From Leptasterias polaris (lineage: Eukaryota > Echinodermata > Asteroidea > Forcipulatida > Asteriidae): 64,000 nucleotides of DNA. The stretch's first letter is position 1. Every line of letters begins with the position of its first letter. A model generated the notes under the pieces. It did not search any database, was not told the origin of the DNA, and saw only the letters and a list, made by a program, of their open reading frames with translations. The translations under genes and the position numbers were made by a program. Shown in pieces: positions 1-14,496 of this stretch. The stretch covers positions 3,459,001 to 3,523,000 of the forward strand of contig JAZGTN010000064.1 of assembly GCA_037783415.1 (NCBI GenBank), in the 5' to 3' direction.

Positions 1-3000
1 GGTCAGCGATGTGACAGCAGGTGATCTGTTGAGATGTTGTTTATTTGTACTTCTATCGATATTTAATCAACGGGGGCACTTTGTACGAAATATTGTTGCA
101 GGATGCTTACCACCATTACCATCTTTATAACAAACAGGCTTTCAAATACAAAACACACATCTTCTTTTCCGGGCAATTACCAAAATATGACCCTACCTTT
201 TATGTATTAAGAACATTGAAAGACTAGAAGTAACAAATTTTATCGAGGGATATGGCGTTGTTTCGAAAATAATCAGTGTAGGTCCATTGCGACTATTAAG
301 CATTGGGCATAACGGCATGGTACCGACTCATCAAAAAGTCGGCCCAGTAATGGCGCCCAAAAACACACAACACTGGCTATCAACACGCAGTAATCCCCAC
401 CGGTCAACACTTGACCCTGTTTTAGAACGGAAACCACTGCCCCTATCCTGACCCCTTTAAACTCTCCCATACCGCATAATATGTTTTTACTCTGATGTGC
501 TGCACTCTCTCGCGTGTATGGATTTCTTCAGTTGAGCTCAACGGAATTAGGCCAGCTAGCAACGCCAGCTAAATTTATAAGATATCAAATTTAACGAAGG
601 TGTCACCCCCCTTATCAGCGAGAAGCCTTTTGAGTAAAACCAGGCATGTTAGCTATCCGTTTGTGAACGATCAAACAAATTGGAAATATAATATGCAACG
701 GTTGAATGTAATGGATACACGCAATATTTGCCTTTCATTCATGATAGAGACGGCGAAAGTAAGGTCATGGCCCACAATTCGACTCTCCCAGCGAGAAAAA
801 AACAACAACATTTAAAGTCATGATAGACAGAAGAAAAAAAACAAACAAAACAAGGAAAACAAAAGGTTTCGAACAACTAAGTCATCTTGATTTTGTTTTA
901 AACTGCAGTTTTACGGTAAATGAGGTTGCTCTTTGCAGATAAGCAGCAAAAGAAGAAAAAATGCAGATTACCAGCCAATTAACAAGTCATTCACACCGGC
1001 TCAACTGGTGCCCCCTACTCTTACCTTACAAAGGAGTTTTCCGTATCAATTATTGTTTTCTGCCCAAACTAAATATATTGTGATTCACTAAATCATACAC
1101 AAGTGTTTTTGACTTAAGACCATCCTCAAAATCAAAAACACTCTACTCAATGGTGATTCAACTGTTTGGACTGGTTATCATCCTGGTATGCATGTTCCAA
1201 TGATAAGCACTTGTAATTCAAAGTCATCTTTCTATAATAGGATTTCTTTATCAATGGTGTGATCGACGTGGCCGAGCGTTTTGGTACATTGGACTCAAGT
1301 TCTGATAGCGGTGTGTAAAGGGGGAACCGGGAGGGCTGAGCCAGTGTTGTATTGTCTAACCCCATCAGCGCAAATCTAATGAGTTTGGGTTTGAATGTTT
1401 CCTACAGGGAGTTAAGAAAGTTTTAAGAACTGCTAAGTATATGCCTGATGAACGGGGATACTAATGTTGTAGGGTGCCCGTTGATCTAGCTCCCTCTATG
1501 ATAATTATGTGCACTGTATAAGAAACAACCATTCTAATTCAGATGTGACATTATGGTTATTAAGCATATAGCAAACATTGTTTAAAACGAGAACACCATT
1601 CCGTTATATGATGTTCCTACCACAATACATCTACCAATTCACCCTTCAGTTCTTACACCTTTTGATAAAACGTTGTTAAGCCAATCATTAAAAAAGAAAA
1701 TCTGTGAAAATTCCCTCGACTGTAATTCTTCATTTCCAAATTCTATAAAACACAATAATGTGACAGCGTACACAATATTTGAAAAGGGCGTCATTTTGTC
1801 TGTCACCACAGTCCTGATTTTCATGTCCATTACGGTAATATTTAGGTTCTCCTGATAACCATTTCAACCTGGAGTATCCTAGAAGCACCTCACGCAGACA
1901 TGATCCTATACTAGATTGAAATAATCACGTAGAGAGGCTCAGCTGGCCCTTTCATGGCGATCAGTTACAAATTGAAATTCCTTCCTGGGATTTATACGTC
2001 GTAATGGGGGCTTTTCGCCACATATCTTGCAACTTCAAAACTGATTCACTGTTAGATTCAAGTTCGTGTACATATACCAGTATGTTCTATTTTGTGTGTG
2101 TTCCTGTGGTGGGGTTTTTTCTACAATTTTTACGTGTTTTTTTTTTTTTTCTCTTTTTCTTTTTTTGCAAAGTAACCAAGGACTCTAATAAACACCCTAA
2201 CCTGTAGATTTAGTTTTTTCTCTTCTTCTTTTTTTTCTTAACTTTTCACATGGAGAAGAAACACCGTGATGGTTTGTTCTGTTGCGTAAGGCTCGCGGGA
2301 AGGCAAGTGCGAGATGGCGGAAAACTGAATCGGTCACGTGGGGTACGATTCGAACTCGTGCTAATTACGGACAGTTGGGAAGTGCTACTAGGTCAGCTTG
2401 TGATATAACTTTCAACCAATGCAAACGTTTCTAATTATCTTAGCTTCTTCTCTTTTCATCCTTCACCTCTAGGAGTTTCGATTTACCTTCTTGTTCCGTC
2501 CAAGTTCGTTAATAGGTCGCGTTTGCTTCGTTTGTTTGTACTGTTCCGTCCACTCTGCCTGTCCTGTACATTTTGTTGTAACTTATTTATGTTAAGAAGT
2601 CCAGTATCTTTTTTACAAGGCATTTCTATAAGACCTGGTCTTTTGAATATGCCTCGCCTCTATATTTGCCTCAATGTGTCTCATATAATTAGTAGTCTAG
2701 TAGTTATTTATATATCTTTGTTTAATTGACCTTCTCACGGCGTTATTACGTATAAAAAAATTTCCATTTTGCAATATTAGAACTGAATGTTAAGTTGAAT
2801 TGAACTGAATCTGTGATATTGTGTGTATTCGCTCAGCTTTTCGCTATTTGTCTTTTCAACGTGAGGAAATTACATCACTTTTCAAATTTTGCCAAAATAT
2901 CCCCGAACGGTCAGTCAAAATGTTACCAACACAACCATCTCAATTTATTTCATCACAGCAACAATACGAAATCATAGACAGATTTGTATGTCGTTCTGTA

Positions 3001-5200
3001 TTGTACCGACCCACACATTACTGTAGCAACTTCTTTAGTAGCTTACAGCTACAGCCCCACACTTGTAAAATATTTACGCCGCGCTGGGAAATTAATCGGG
3101 TTGTGAGCGTTATCAACTATTTTGTATGAGGTTATTGGCATGGCTTGCCACCACAAATGGAAGCCTCTATTAAAAGCTTGGGCAATGTAACTGGATTAAC
3201 CAACGCTAAAGGAAAGATTACTCTGCTGCGATACGTGACATGGAAGCAGAAGAGACGATCTATTTTTCATTGGGGGACACCGTTAAGAAAGCGTGTTAAT
3301 GAGATAAAAAAAAAATGAAAAGTCAATATTTGAAGTGGGCATGTCTTAAGTGTGTGCCGTTTGGCAAACATTTATTCCGCAGGTTGTTGTAGGGGGGATT
3401 TGAGAGCAAACTGGAGAAGGAAGAGGGTTTATCACTTGATGTCAGTCAATCTGAGGCTCTGAGCTAATAATGGAGTGTTTTTTAATTATTGATTGTTCTG
3501 TCAACAGAAGATGATGTCCTCATTTATCTCCTTTATGTCCATGAGTGTAATTGTCAGTCTAAATCCTTTCCGAAGGTTATAAATATTGTCATTCTAAATC
3601 TCTTTCAAAGGCTATAATTATAATGTATTTTTATCAATATTACAGAGAAATGTATGATATTCGCTTTCATAATTTTGAGCATATAGTTTATATTCTTGCA
3701 AATATTGACTGATAAAAACTTGAGAAAGAAAATTTGACTTAATTTATTGATTTATTATAATTATAAATTTGTTGATTGTGCTCCCACAATAAATGCCATG
3801 TTCGCGTTACCCCAGCTCAAGAACAACGCTGGTGAAAGCCCGTCATTGTTTGAAGTCATAGCTTTTTCAGCATAAAAATTACATTAAAAACCAACGTGTT
3901 TGTCCCCCCCCCTTCTTAAGTTAAATTCCCCCTTACGTGGTTTAGTATAATATGCAGTTGTACTAAGGTTAAAAACGTATTTTAGACTTTTATGTGTTGC
4001 TCAATTTGAAAATAACACATTCATAACTACGTTTTGTTCGGGCTAAAATGTAGTCCAATCAAGCTGAGAGAAAAAAATATATATAATAAAAATTACTAAT
4101 AAATGGAACCCGTTTGTAAAAGCAGCCTGACAGATGATTGATACGTGAGTCGTTATAACAAAAACATCGAAGGGTCACACGCCCTCTTTGTAACCCGTGT
4201 AGCTGCTCATTAACAGAACGCTTTAATTAGAATATAAAGTCTATTTTGTTAGCGGATCATTGTAAACATGTAATGGCTTCAGATGTGACGATACCACCGC
4301 TGCCGCAGTGAAGGGCAGAGTTAATTAAGTTGACTTTGGATCGGTTCATAAAGTAGGCCCTGACCGTCTCGTGGGTGACAAAACACGTGTCATCTCATTG
4401 ACATTGTGTTCTCAAACCCCCATAGGAAACCTTTATTTAAAAAAAAAACTAACCACTCTGAGCAAACCATTAAACACTGTGGTTTTACTCTGTCAGAATA
4501 TGGTCAGTGACTCTCCTCGTGGAGCAAGGCGCTGTAAGCTTTCTTGGATAGTAAAATCGTCCTTATGGTTCACCTCACATCTAATCGAGCATGAAGAATC
4601 TCAACTCTTACGGGCCGTGTTCTGAGCAGCAGTTTATATTTTTACCTGTTTGTGGAATACAAAATAAGCATTAATTTTAGATGACGTATGCACCAGGGCA
4701 AGGCCTCGCGAGATACCCGGTAGCATGTAGCGGTTAAGACTGTGAAATAGCCTTATTCTCCTCTTGCCATCTGTTTAATTGTATTATTAAATAAACCGGG
4801 AAGGTTTATTTATATGGTTTGCGTTGTTTTATTTTTTGTTTGTTTCATAAATCAAATCTTACACAGCCCTACTATTTTGCTGTCGTAACTGTTGAGGACG
4901 CTTGGGTTGCTCTCCCGTGATTTATTGTTTAGTTTGCAAGATCCGTCTTTTTCAATTTAAATGTTTGTATTAGTCAGTTCCAGATGTCAAATGGAACAAC
5001 AACAACATCGTTGACAGAATCCTGTTCCCCTGACATAACTTTCAAAAACGGAAACGAATTTGCCCCGTTAAACTGTAACGAATTTCAAAGTGTTCACCAA
5101 TTAAACATAATGCGACCTGCGTAGCTGTTGTAGGGCAGGCACTTCTCAGTTACACGCTGTCTCAACCTTTCAAATTGTAGTCTAAGGACATTAACTGTAG
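1..5200. other. Non-coding, no gene recognised
   Basis: No open frame here looks like a conserved protein, and the few frames of 60-100 codons have low-complexity or AT-driven composition. Visible items are a pyrimidine-rich stretch near 2117-2165, a C9 tract at 3904-3912, and a tRNA B-box-like motif on the minus strand near 2345-2360 without a convincing A box or acceptor stem. It could be intergenic or a long intron. I see nothing else to annotate. Confidence 0.5.
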
Positions 5201-5240
5201 TGCCATTAACTGGGCATTTACATAAAATTAAAGACATTTG

Positions 5241-5590
5241 GACCAAAATTACTCTACTCACACATAATACTTTGGAATTTGAAATGAATACTATCACGTC
5301 CGTATTACAGCAAATCATAAATTCATCACAGTGAAGTATCTATGACGTTATACTCTTACATTTTACATAAAGATTATCGCGTCCACAACAACAGTTATAT
5401 AATATATAATTGTTTATTGCGAAATTCTTCGACGGGTTTAGAATTCGTAAACGGGCCACCATAGAAAGAGTGTGATGACATTACATGAAGACTACCGCGT
5501 CCGCAACGAAAGTTGTGTTGTCTCAACGGCAAAATTCTGCGGACGGATTCGGAATTTGCAAATGGGCCACTCATGAAAGACGAAGCACGA
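5241..5590. repeat. Degenerate tandem repeat, ~120-bp unit, 2-3 copies
   Basis: Two clear copies and one weaker upstream copy follow each other. Each holds a 'gcgtcc-caac' block (a weak 'acgtcc' version near 5296, clear ones near 5380 and 5498), then a 'gcraaattct' block, then 'aattygyaaa-gggccac' (near 5444 and 5552). The copies differ at many positions, so the duplication is old. A minus-strand open frame (5395-5727) runs through it and shows the same repeat at protein level (a GPF-NS motif twice). I take that frame as a by-product of the repeat, not a gene. Confidence 0.6.
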
Positions 5591-5600
5591 AGTACATTGC

Positions 5601-8600
5601 TGTCAGCAGCAGCTGTCTTGTATACAAGAAATAAGCGCGCACTCTTCTGATGTGTCAAGCTCAAGTCATGTTGCTCTGTCGTGCAGTTGCCATAAACCAT
5701 CCCAACTGAAGGGTTGGCGTATTGCATTCGAATGGCGCTTATGTATCCCTAGAATAAACTCTCCGGACACTCGAATCTTCGATGATAAGTAATGAATCAT
5801 CCCTCAAGTCAACACCGATGGGTATTTCAAGACTATTCGCTGACAAATTAGTCCCCGGGGTTTGCTCAGTGCAAGCCAAATAAAAAAAAGAAAATGCGCA
5901 AAGTGGCCTCATTTATCTTCAAGATTTTAAACATGGCGTGCTGAAACGGAAGGGCTGGTGAGGTCATTCTCGTTTGCCAATTCTAAGTACACGCCCTTTT
6001 CATGTTATTACAAAAGACAAGGCACCCTTTATTGGAGTTGATATTTAATTGAATATTCAGCTTTCGAAGAGATTCCTGCTTCGTAATAAAGTTAGCTGAC
6101 TACGTTATCAATCAATTACCGCATATGAGAACATAAATGATATGTTGTTTGTGTTTGGTTTGTTGATATTTTTGTTTACGTTTTTGGTCTATTTTTATTG
6201 GGGTTGCTTCGTTTTTAAGGAATAATAAAAATAAAAAAAACAGTCAAACCAACTTGTGACAGAAATCAACAAATCGGATTGTCATTTATGTTAAGGCGAA
6301 AACAGCAACAAAAACTTGTTTTTGAGTGGTCGGGGATTTTGTGATAGTTCATGCTTGCTTATAATTCGATCTGTGACAGTTAAAATAAGCTCCACTTAAA
6401 CGAAACTTGAACAAAACACTTCTTGGCACTTTATGAGCAACCGACTCTAGCCCAGTATGTGTAAGGATTTATTTTTTTTTTTTTTTTTTTTTTTATGAAA
6501 CGTAATTAAGTGGCGTTCTTAATATGATAATTTCGTATTTTAATTACAGGCGCTGAACGTAGAGTCCCATATCAGTTTCGGCTTCTTCTTCAATAACAAC
6601 ATAATGCAGGTGTCTCGCTTGTGGACAGTGTCGAGTCAACGCTAATAATGAGGTGAGAAATAGTCATTTGCTTTTAAGTACTACAACATTACTACAAAAT
6701 CACCGCAACCCTTTCCTCAAGTTTGCTTTTTCGGCAGTCGCACGGTTCGATATATCCGTATCATCAAACACGCAAACGCAGCGCCATATGAAAAATGCGG
6801 TGCTGCAGCTATCATCAGTGTGTACACAAAAATCTACGTATAGTGACAATTAAATTGTGAGTTGAGTGGAGGCCGCGAGACCAGCCTCTTCGCTTGAAAA
6901 AGCGCCGTTAGAAACGGCTAAGTGTGCGTGTTGACTTTGGAGGTCGGCTAACATTGACTGAGGACAAACAACAGCGGCACAAACTTATAACCAGGCGAGA
7001 CCTGGTTCCGCAGGTACCTTATCATAATATACGAGCTGGGGAGCGGCAAACGCCGGACAGAAACTCATGTACAATACCGATAGGCACCCCCCCCCCTTCC
7101 AAACCGCCCCTTTAGCAAAACAGTGACCCAATTCTTCGGCCAATCGCCTACAAACTGTTTACATAATCTACGAACCGTATTCAAGAAAAAACATGTACTA
7201 CGGTGATGATTAACTCGCCTTGTCTGGTGAGGTTCAATATTTAATTTCAAAAATAGTTCTCCAGTTGAGTTTACGAAGTTATTTGATACAAGATGGCGGC
7301 CGTTTAAGTTTATTAACGGCTCAATAAAGTGAATTGCAACTAAAACAGTTTACGGGCATTCCATCACCGCTTCTCCATTGGGGAATAATAAGGGAAGACC
7401 TAAACTGATAAAACTGAATAAATAAACTCGTAAATGACATTAAAATAAAACCACAAGGCGTAGCCTATAATCCACTGTTTAAGGTAAGCCAATATTCCTG
7501 CTACCGGAAGTCTCAGTCAGTCCGGGCGATAGAGAGAAGAAGAAGAGAAAACAAACGAGAAAAGAAAAAAAATATGCCGCGGGAAATCGTCAAACTGGTT
7601 TGTTGGTCGTGATACCTCATTCTCAATTTTCTTTTCGGGCTTTGGGAAATTCATTATAATGCACTCTTGTTGGAGAGAAAGAGTGGGGGGAAATCCGAAA
7701 TCCAATCAAGTTCCGGTGTGCCCTCATTAACCCGGAACGCCGGAGCGGAGTGCCGCAGACCTCCCCGACCCTGTCTCGGTATAGAGTGATGGACAAGTTT
7801 TGTGTCAGTATGCCGCCTGTCAGACAGTGAGGAGATAATTGTTTCTTGGTGAGTGAGGGATGGCGGTTCAGTTGGTTTTTTTTTTTTTTTAACGAAAGGC
7901 ATTGAAAACGGTTTAAGAAGAAAATTTATAGCTGGTTTAAAATCAAGTGCAGTAACGTGAGTTACCAAAACAGGGTAGGGAACATTACTTAGTTTTATAA
8001 CTTTTATCTAGGGAACATCAGTGCACATTATTCGAATCGTCAACGAAGTGTGAATGTGTATAATCTGTGCACTTATTATTGAAATGAATGCCACTCGTAT
8101 AACTCGTGGTAGTTATCAAAGTCATCAAACATTAATTCAAAATAATTTCCTGACAAAAATGTCGGGTTGTTTTATATCGTTGTTCATGTCTATTCTTAAG
8201 TTCAATTTGTCCGTCATGTTGTTTGTTTATCTTTCTTGCTATGGTCGTTCAACCCAACAATAATCCTTTGCCTGGGCTCGAGGTCGCAACCCGCCATCCC
8301 AAGCGTGACAAACAGCAGATTTCCCTCATCCTAAATAAAAACAAGAGCCTCGGTACACACCCTCGATGGGGAATCCCTAATGCCGAGCAGGGGCAGATTA
8401 TTTCGCCTGTCTTGCTTGATGCCCGTTCGACCGCGTATAGTTTTCGAACTATACCTCACTGGCCGGGATTGGCTCACTAATTAGCTTAGATTGCAACATC
8501 GGCGCCACGTGGGGGAACGAATTAAAAGCACTCTCGTGAGGTTGTATAATATGGCTTCTTAACCCGTGCTTTCGGGGTACGATAGCTTGTAGCGTTCCTC

Positions 8601-10900
8601 ATCATAAGTAGGATCACACTTTATAGGGCAAGCTATTCTTATACTTCTTTTATCCCCCCCCCATACCCAAGATTAAATCAAATGATAGTTTACGCAATAG
8701 CTCCTAACCATCTTAAACACATGAGCAACATGCCGGTATTAGCTAGATAAATGCACTCACCTCTGACATCAGAAGCAAAGGTGTGCACTTTGTATAGATA
8801 TAATAAAAAAGACCTCCCTTTCGGTCTCGCGGGCCAAGTTCGAAGTCAAAACATTCGGTAATGCGTATGGATTTTTGGATAATGTAACCCCTGAGCTAGG
8901 TACCTTGAGAATAGAGATGTTTGTTCAGGCTTTCTGGCAACATATTTATCCAATTTTAAAAACTTTTAAACACATTCAGATTGTTTGAAATTGAAATCAA
9001 GGATGAGGGGTTTAGGGACGGCACTGAATACTTTGGATGTTGGAGATCCAAGCCTCAGCCAATAGGTCGATTCAACTGTACTTTCTTGATTGCCAATGCT
9101 TGAATCTCCCTGAATGTGTATATTCATTAGTTTTCGGAGGGTAGCTCTTCTTTTTTTCTTTCTTTGATTTAGGGAAAGTCTAAGCGGTTACACTGAGACG
9201 CTCGCTCTGGCTTTCCAGACGTCCAGTTTGCATAATTCATTGTGCTACTTGTTTCTTGAACAGAAATCGGGTCCACGTGCAGGTCGTCTGAATAAACACA
9301 CGCAAGAGAAAATGAGCGGGAAAGGAGGGAAGATTAGGGCACGTGTTCGATTCGCTCTAAAACCTTGAAAATCTATTAAGATTTGAACCCGAGGAGGCTG
9401 CACTATAATGCTTTTCTGATGGGTCTTTCTTCCATCAGTGCGTGAGTGTCTGATTGTCGTTTGTGCCGCTCCTTTTACTGGGGGAAATTTGTGATCGGCT
9501 GTAAAGACAGGTTCTAAAAATAGGGTCGAGTCTTGTAGATGACGACTCGGCGCGTTGTTGCATTACTAGTAAACGGTATCTTGGTTGGTCATTGCTCACA
9601 AGTGCAGCAATACAAATCAGCCTGCACTAATACTTAGTTTTTTGCAACTGGCTTGTTTATCTACAATGATTATTTTGTGGAAGTACAGAAACGTGCAGGG
9701 CGATCTCGTATAAGTCTGGAAAAGCACGCAGAAGCATTTTTGTTTTAAATATATATGCAAATCCATGTAGCCCAAATCGAGACTGACATGGTAAACAAGC
9801 CGGTTGATATGCACAGAGGTAATCCAAACCACTACCAATGCGGTATCATTATTTCATTGCAAAAAGAGCTTCCTCTCGAGTTGGTTGTCTTTATCGAGCT
9901 CGGAAGTTCTTTCCTCCTGACGCTACTCTCTACCTGTATAGGACAACTATACATCCCCTAATAATGAAGTAATTTTGTCACAATTGAGCCGATCTTTCTA
10001 TAAGATAGAGTTCAGAAGCGTATTGTTAATCATGTTGGGGAAGGGTTTGAATCAACGTAACTGCGCCACCAGTGTGTCCGACCTGGTTCCTCCTATCAGT
10101 GTTTGAGCGTGAAATCGGTTCTGCTTCTTCTCTCCCATACACTTATGTAGAACGATTAAAGATCCATTGCTACAGCTTTATTCCACAATTTACATCTCTT
10201 TGGAACCTTTGCCGGGTTCCTATTACCCTCCATCCTACAATCTATCTCCAGCTCACCTGGGTTACCTTTATCTTAAAATTGTCCTGTTTGTAGCCCCTTA
10301 CCAAGAGTGGCTTTAAGTCTATAGGGGCGAACTTGCATATAAAAAAATATCTTAATAAAAACCGGTGTATTACAACATAGGCCTGTGTATTTTTGTAACT
10401 GTTTAACCCTTTTTGATGTTGTTGCTTGCATAACAGCTGCCATTCTTGTCAACTTCGCTAAGTCAACCCGTATCTAATGCTGTGATATGTGCCCTAAAAT
10501 AACGTGATATTGGGGGCAATGACATAGAGATTCATCCGTTTGTGCATAGTGTTGGCTTTCCCCTAGTGACACGTCCCAGAGGCGTCCGGATCTGCGCGGA
10601 TATTTGCCGCTGGAAATCAGCGGATTACGAGTGGACACTTTTGGTTCCGTCAGAATGCGTTGGTCAGAAGGTAACATAGCCACCGCGAGGCAATGCACGT
10701 CTGGGGACGAGCATTATGCCTCGGTACCTCTGAACAACTACATTATATCGGCAAATTCCTCTTCCGTCGAATGTAATTTACCTCCCATACCCTTAAGAAA
10801 AAAATTATAATGTTAATATTTTATCAGTGGTTCTTCAATGAGGAAACAATATTAAGCCGCGTTCGTTCGGCTCCAGGCATTCAACTTTGCAGACGTCGAG
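5601..10900. other. Non-coding, no gene recognised
   Basis: No supported gene. The stretch contains a T23 run at 6472-6494, poly-C tracts at 7087-7096 and 8654-8662, and a GC-richer block at about 8265-8480 that ends in a short palindrome (tagttttcgaactata). That block could be part of an unrecognised mobile element, but I found neither ends nor a second copy in the window. Confidence 0.45.
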
Positions 10901-10911
10901 CATGCCGTTTA

Positions 10912-11126
10912 GGGGACAGAATTTACTCGGAGTCCAGGTCCTAAAGGGGACCTGGCCATTTCTGGGTCCAGCTGACCCAGAAACTGGTCAAATTTTTGAT
11001 TTTGCCTAAGATTCTGCGGCAGACTAATTTCTGGGCCATTTTGACACATATTCCGAGTCGTACTGACCCAAAATTGGGTCAGGCCCACCAGGACCCGGAA
11101 CCGTGTCACTCTTGACCCAGAATTGC
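10912..11126. repeat. Interspersed repeat dense in GGGTC/GACCC motifs (copy 1)
   Basis: About 215 bp contain repeated GACCCAGAA-type motifs in both orientations (for example near 10963, 10974, 11066, 11073 and 11116), so the single strand could fold on itself. A related GGGTC-rich block lies at 20178-20312. The two share motif and spacing style more than long identity, so I treat them as diverged members of a non-autonomous repeat. Exact ends cannot be set by eye. Confidence 0.4.
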
Positions 11127-11809
11127 TTAGAGTATAATGAAGAGATCTGACAACCAGGTTTAGTGTACCCGTGGTCGTTGATTCGTTTCATTTTCTGCGC
11201 ATGACTATAACGTCATGGGTTGCATCTGCGGATTTGCGTTATGGAAAGAGGTTGACGTTTGTTTTCCACTAGAGAAAGTTCTGAAAACGACCAGTTTCGA
11301 ACATATCATGTAACACGTGTTCTAATGATCGATTGTTTGTGACATAGTAAAAGGTAGGGTCAAATATATTGGTTTTTGCCAGCGTAATGCTTATTTATAG
11401 GCAAAATTATATAGAAAGATAATATAAAAGTGGCATGTGAAATTTTCAGCTGAATACAGCATCTCTTTAAGAGAACAGCAAAAACCTGTCAAGCTATTTT
11501 CACAAGAAAGTCTAATCCATGCACGTTTAGCGAGGTGACAGCGGGTACCAACCGCAACTCTGGCAGCATAATTTGCGAACGGACACCAACCCACAGAAAT
11601 CTAAGAAATGATTCGTGCATGTTGTTTTGGAGTGTGTATCCACGTGCTATTCGGGCCAGACCATGTTTGGGAAAAAATTACCACAACGCTTTACCAGTGA
11701 GCCTGTGATACTAAGTGAAGGTATCGTCTTAAGACTAGTAACACTCTTCTTTGCCAATTGTTTTGCCAGTAGTAAGCTGACCAACCATTTTGAAACCTTT
11801 CAACTAATC

Positions 11810-12560
11810 GGTTAGTGTGGAGTTTGACCCAGACATACCTGTGTACTGCGTAGATGCACTTCTTGGTATATTATTGTGTCTACACATGAATTCGCCACAT
11901 ATTACCATATAGCAGGCTGGCATATAGTTAATCCAACATTAAAATCACAGTGGATGAAACTGAATGGTCAAACTGTAGGAGGGTTAGACTGTGTACAGTG
12001 TATAATAAACTCACCAATAGTAAACTCACCAATAATATCATATTGTTTAGATGCATTCAACACATACTATCACAATTGCAGACTGGCCAATAGTAAAAAC
12101 ACAGTATTGAATGTTCAGACAGATAGGGAGGTTGACTCATTTGACTGTGTACTGTATAGTATGCAATCACCACGTCTTGGTATCATATTTCAGACTGGCA
12201 TAGTTAATCTATCATTTAAAACCACAGTTGATGATACTGGAAGGTCAGGCAGTAGGAGGGTTGACCGTGTACTGTGCTCTGTGTACCACTTCATAGCGTT
12301 CGCCCCGGTGTTCCTGGTTTGATTGGCTGCATATTGCGCCACAGCACCTTGTAAACCATTACATGGTGCTATGCAAAGGAATAGGTCTCATAATTCAACA
12401 CGTAACTCCACTTACCTTGTAGGAAAAATACTGAGCGCTTTGAGACACCCATCGGGAGTATAAAGCGCTATATAAGAACTGCGTATTATTATTATTATTA
12501 TTGTGCAGGTCGGCATATTGTATCATTTAAAACCTTATGGGTGGTACGGAATTGGATGGG
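11810..12560 (+). repeat. Degenerate ~120-bp tandem repeat, interrupted by a SINE tail
   Basis: At least four diverged units recur. Each has a 'ggctggcatagttaat' type block, then 'acagt(g/t)gatgaaactg', then 'aggagggttgactgtgtactgtg', then 'cttggtatcatatt'. Clear starts lie near 11932, 12080, 12193 and 12505. The third and fourth units are separated by a SINE 3' portion at about 12290-12503, which must have inserted into the array. A 148-codon + frame (11876-12322) crosses three units; its length follows from the repeat, and it matches no family I know. Confidence 0.6.
12290..12503 (+). mobile_element. SINE-type element, 3' portion with (ATT)n tail
   Basis: The 3' half carries 'gagcgctttgagac', then 'aaagcgctatataagaac', and ends in an (ATT)n run at about 12485-12502. 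This end structure is common to invertebrate SINEs mobilised by L2/CR1-like LINEs. I do not see a clear polymerase III promoter at the 5' side, so the copy may be 5'-truncated or its head too diverged to see. It sits inside the ~120-bp tandem repeat array. Confidence 0.55.
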
Positions 12561-12569
12561 CAGACTGCG

Positions 12570-14490
12570 CTCATCAAAATAAGACGTCCGAACGTAACTA
12601 ACTCAAATGTTGATGGTATCCTTGGTAGTTCGTAAGAGTTGAAGTTTGCGAACTCGATGCAGGACGTATGACTCATCCGCTTAACTTCTGTCCAAGCCAA
12701 TATAACAAAATGGACCCTAGACGATCACAATGAACCCTGGAGTAACTTCAAGATCTGCCATCACCCCATTGCAATACTTAATATACGAGACTGCTAGCTA
12801 ACAACCTTTCCAAATGATGGCGAATAGTCGTTACGGTTGATTAGAAATCAGGAAATGACATTCCTGTCTTTATTGATGTTCTCTTTTAATTCCATTTATT
12901 ATTCACCTCGGGGGAGAATTCATAATCTTTCAGTTTTTATTAAGCCAAGGTTCATTGACGCTCAGCAATGTACAAAGACAACTGTTTCGAGGAACATTTA
13001 CATGTGGAAAATGGCATGAGTATAAATCAAATTGTATAAAATTGTACAAATTTACCTTATTTAGTATAGCTTGTACGATATCGGTCAATGCTTCCTCTGT
13101 ATCGTTGCGTGCTACAAGAAAATGCAGCAAGTAAAACAAAAATCAGCTAACACTTTAAAATCATGTGATAAAACCTGCTATAGTTAAACATGCCAGCTGT
13201 CGTCGTCCTGCCTTAGCGTAACGTACGTTCATGGTATTTCGTTGATTGGGGGGGGGGGGGGGGTGGCGTAGTACCAGGTAAAGTGGCGTGTGTTCATTAC
13301 TGTAGACAGTGTACTCAGCAGGCAATCACGGCTGAAATAACTCGAGCTGTAACACAAACAAATCTACAGACAGATAACGTAATATAGTGCAGGAAAAAAG
13401 ACAGTCTAATCATGGAATGCATGTGTAGCATAAGCATCATCTAAAATAGGATTAATTGTGTCTTATATTATAAGGGTGTATGTTCATCTTTTTGCAGTGA
13501 GAACGTTGATCCAACCCTCTCTTGCATATTTTTGTGGTAATGTTTGCCTGGGCGATGAGATGTCCAGTGGAAAGGGACGGGTCAAATTGGATGAAGCGGG
13601 ACCATCTCAGGTACTTATAACCGCTCACGGCTAGATCACCACGTTAACCGGGTTGTGTGTCGAGCCGAGTACGGAACACGATGCTCCCGTGGGGACGCTA
13701 AGAGCGCTTTGCACAATTACAGAGTCCGTTTGCTCCGGCGGTCCTGCTAGTATACGGCTATCAGCAGAACGCACACATGTACACGCACGCATGCAGACAT
13801 ACAGCCGCACGGGGAGTCGGTCTTGATGGATGGATAGATGTATACCTGGTTGTCATCCAGCTTCGCATCATCATCATTATCATCATCAATCATCCCCGGT
13901 GAGAGGCCGTTCCGTTTTTCTTTTCCAATCTGATAGTCCAGCATCAGCATATCAAAGGGTTTTGAAGTAGTTGTCGCAAGCATGTGGCTCTACACTACGG
14001 ACTGCCCGTGCTTGACATTACAACAGCAGATGAAATCTTGATCAAGATTATAGGATAACTGACATTGAGTGCACTCCACACTGACAGGTAAGACATTCCT
14101 AAGAACACCTGAAGCGTGTCCAGTACACCTATAACAGTTAACATCCTTCAATTCTTGACACGCGGTCACCTACAATCAAGCATCTGCACCTTAATATGAT
14201 ATCGTGCGTCGTATTAGGTTCTCCAAGATATGTATTAAATACATATCCCTCGGTTTGTTTGCAATCATTAGATCGCTTAATACCCAGCGTATGTTCTATC
14301 ACTTGTGGTATCGAGCTTTGACTCACACAAGTGGGTTGTGACTAGGGCGAAGACAAACCATACAGAAACCTTAGATATGAAACAGTATAGCTCTTCCTGA
14401 ATGGAAAGCTGTTTTCCTGGGTTTGTTTGTTTGTTTTGTGTTTGTTTTGCTCTACCTATAATATGACGAGCAGCCTTTAACTTGGAATAT
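12570..14490. other. Non-coding, no gene recognised
   Basis: No supported gene. It contains a G16 run at 13248-13263, a short ATC-rich run near 13866-13890, and otherwise unique-looking AT-rich DNA. Confidence 0.45.
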
Positions 14491-14496
14491 GCTCTG

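Noticed and set aside
2330..2395. tRNA or SINE on the minus strand
   Set aside because: Only a B-box-like motif is present; no A box at the proper distance, no stem structure, no tail.
11876..12322. 148-codon gene
   Set aside because: The frame runs through a degenerate tandem repeat and into a SINE; no recognisable domain.
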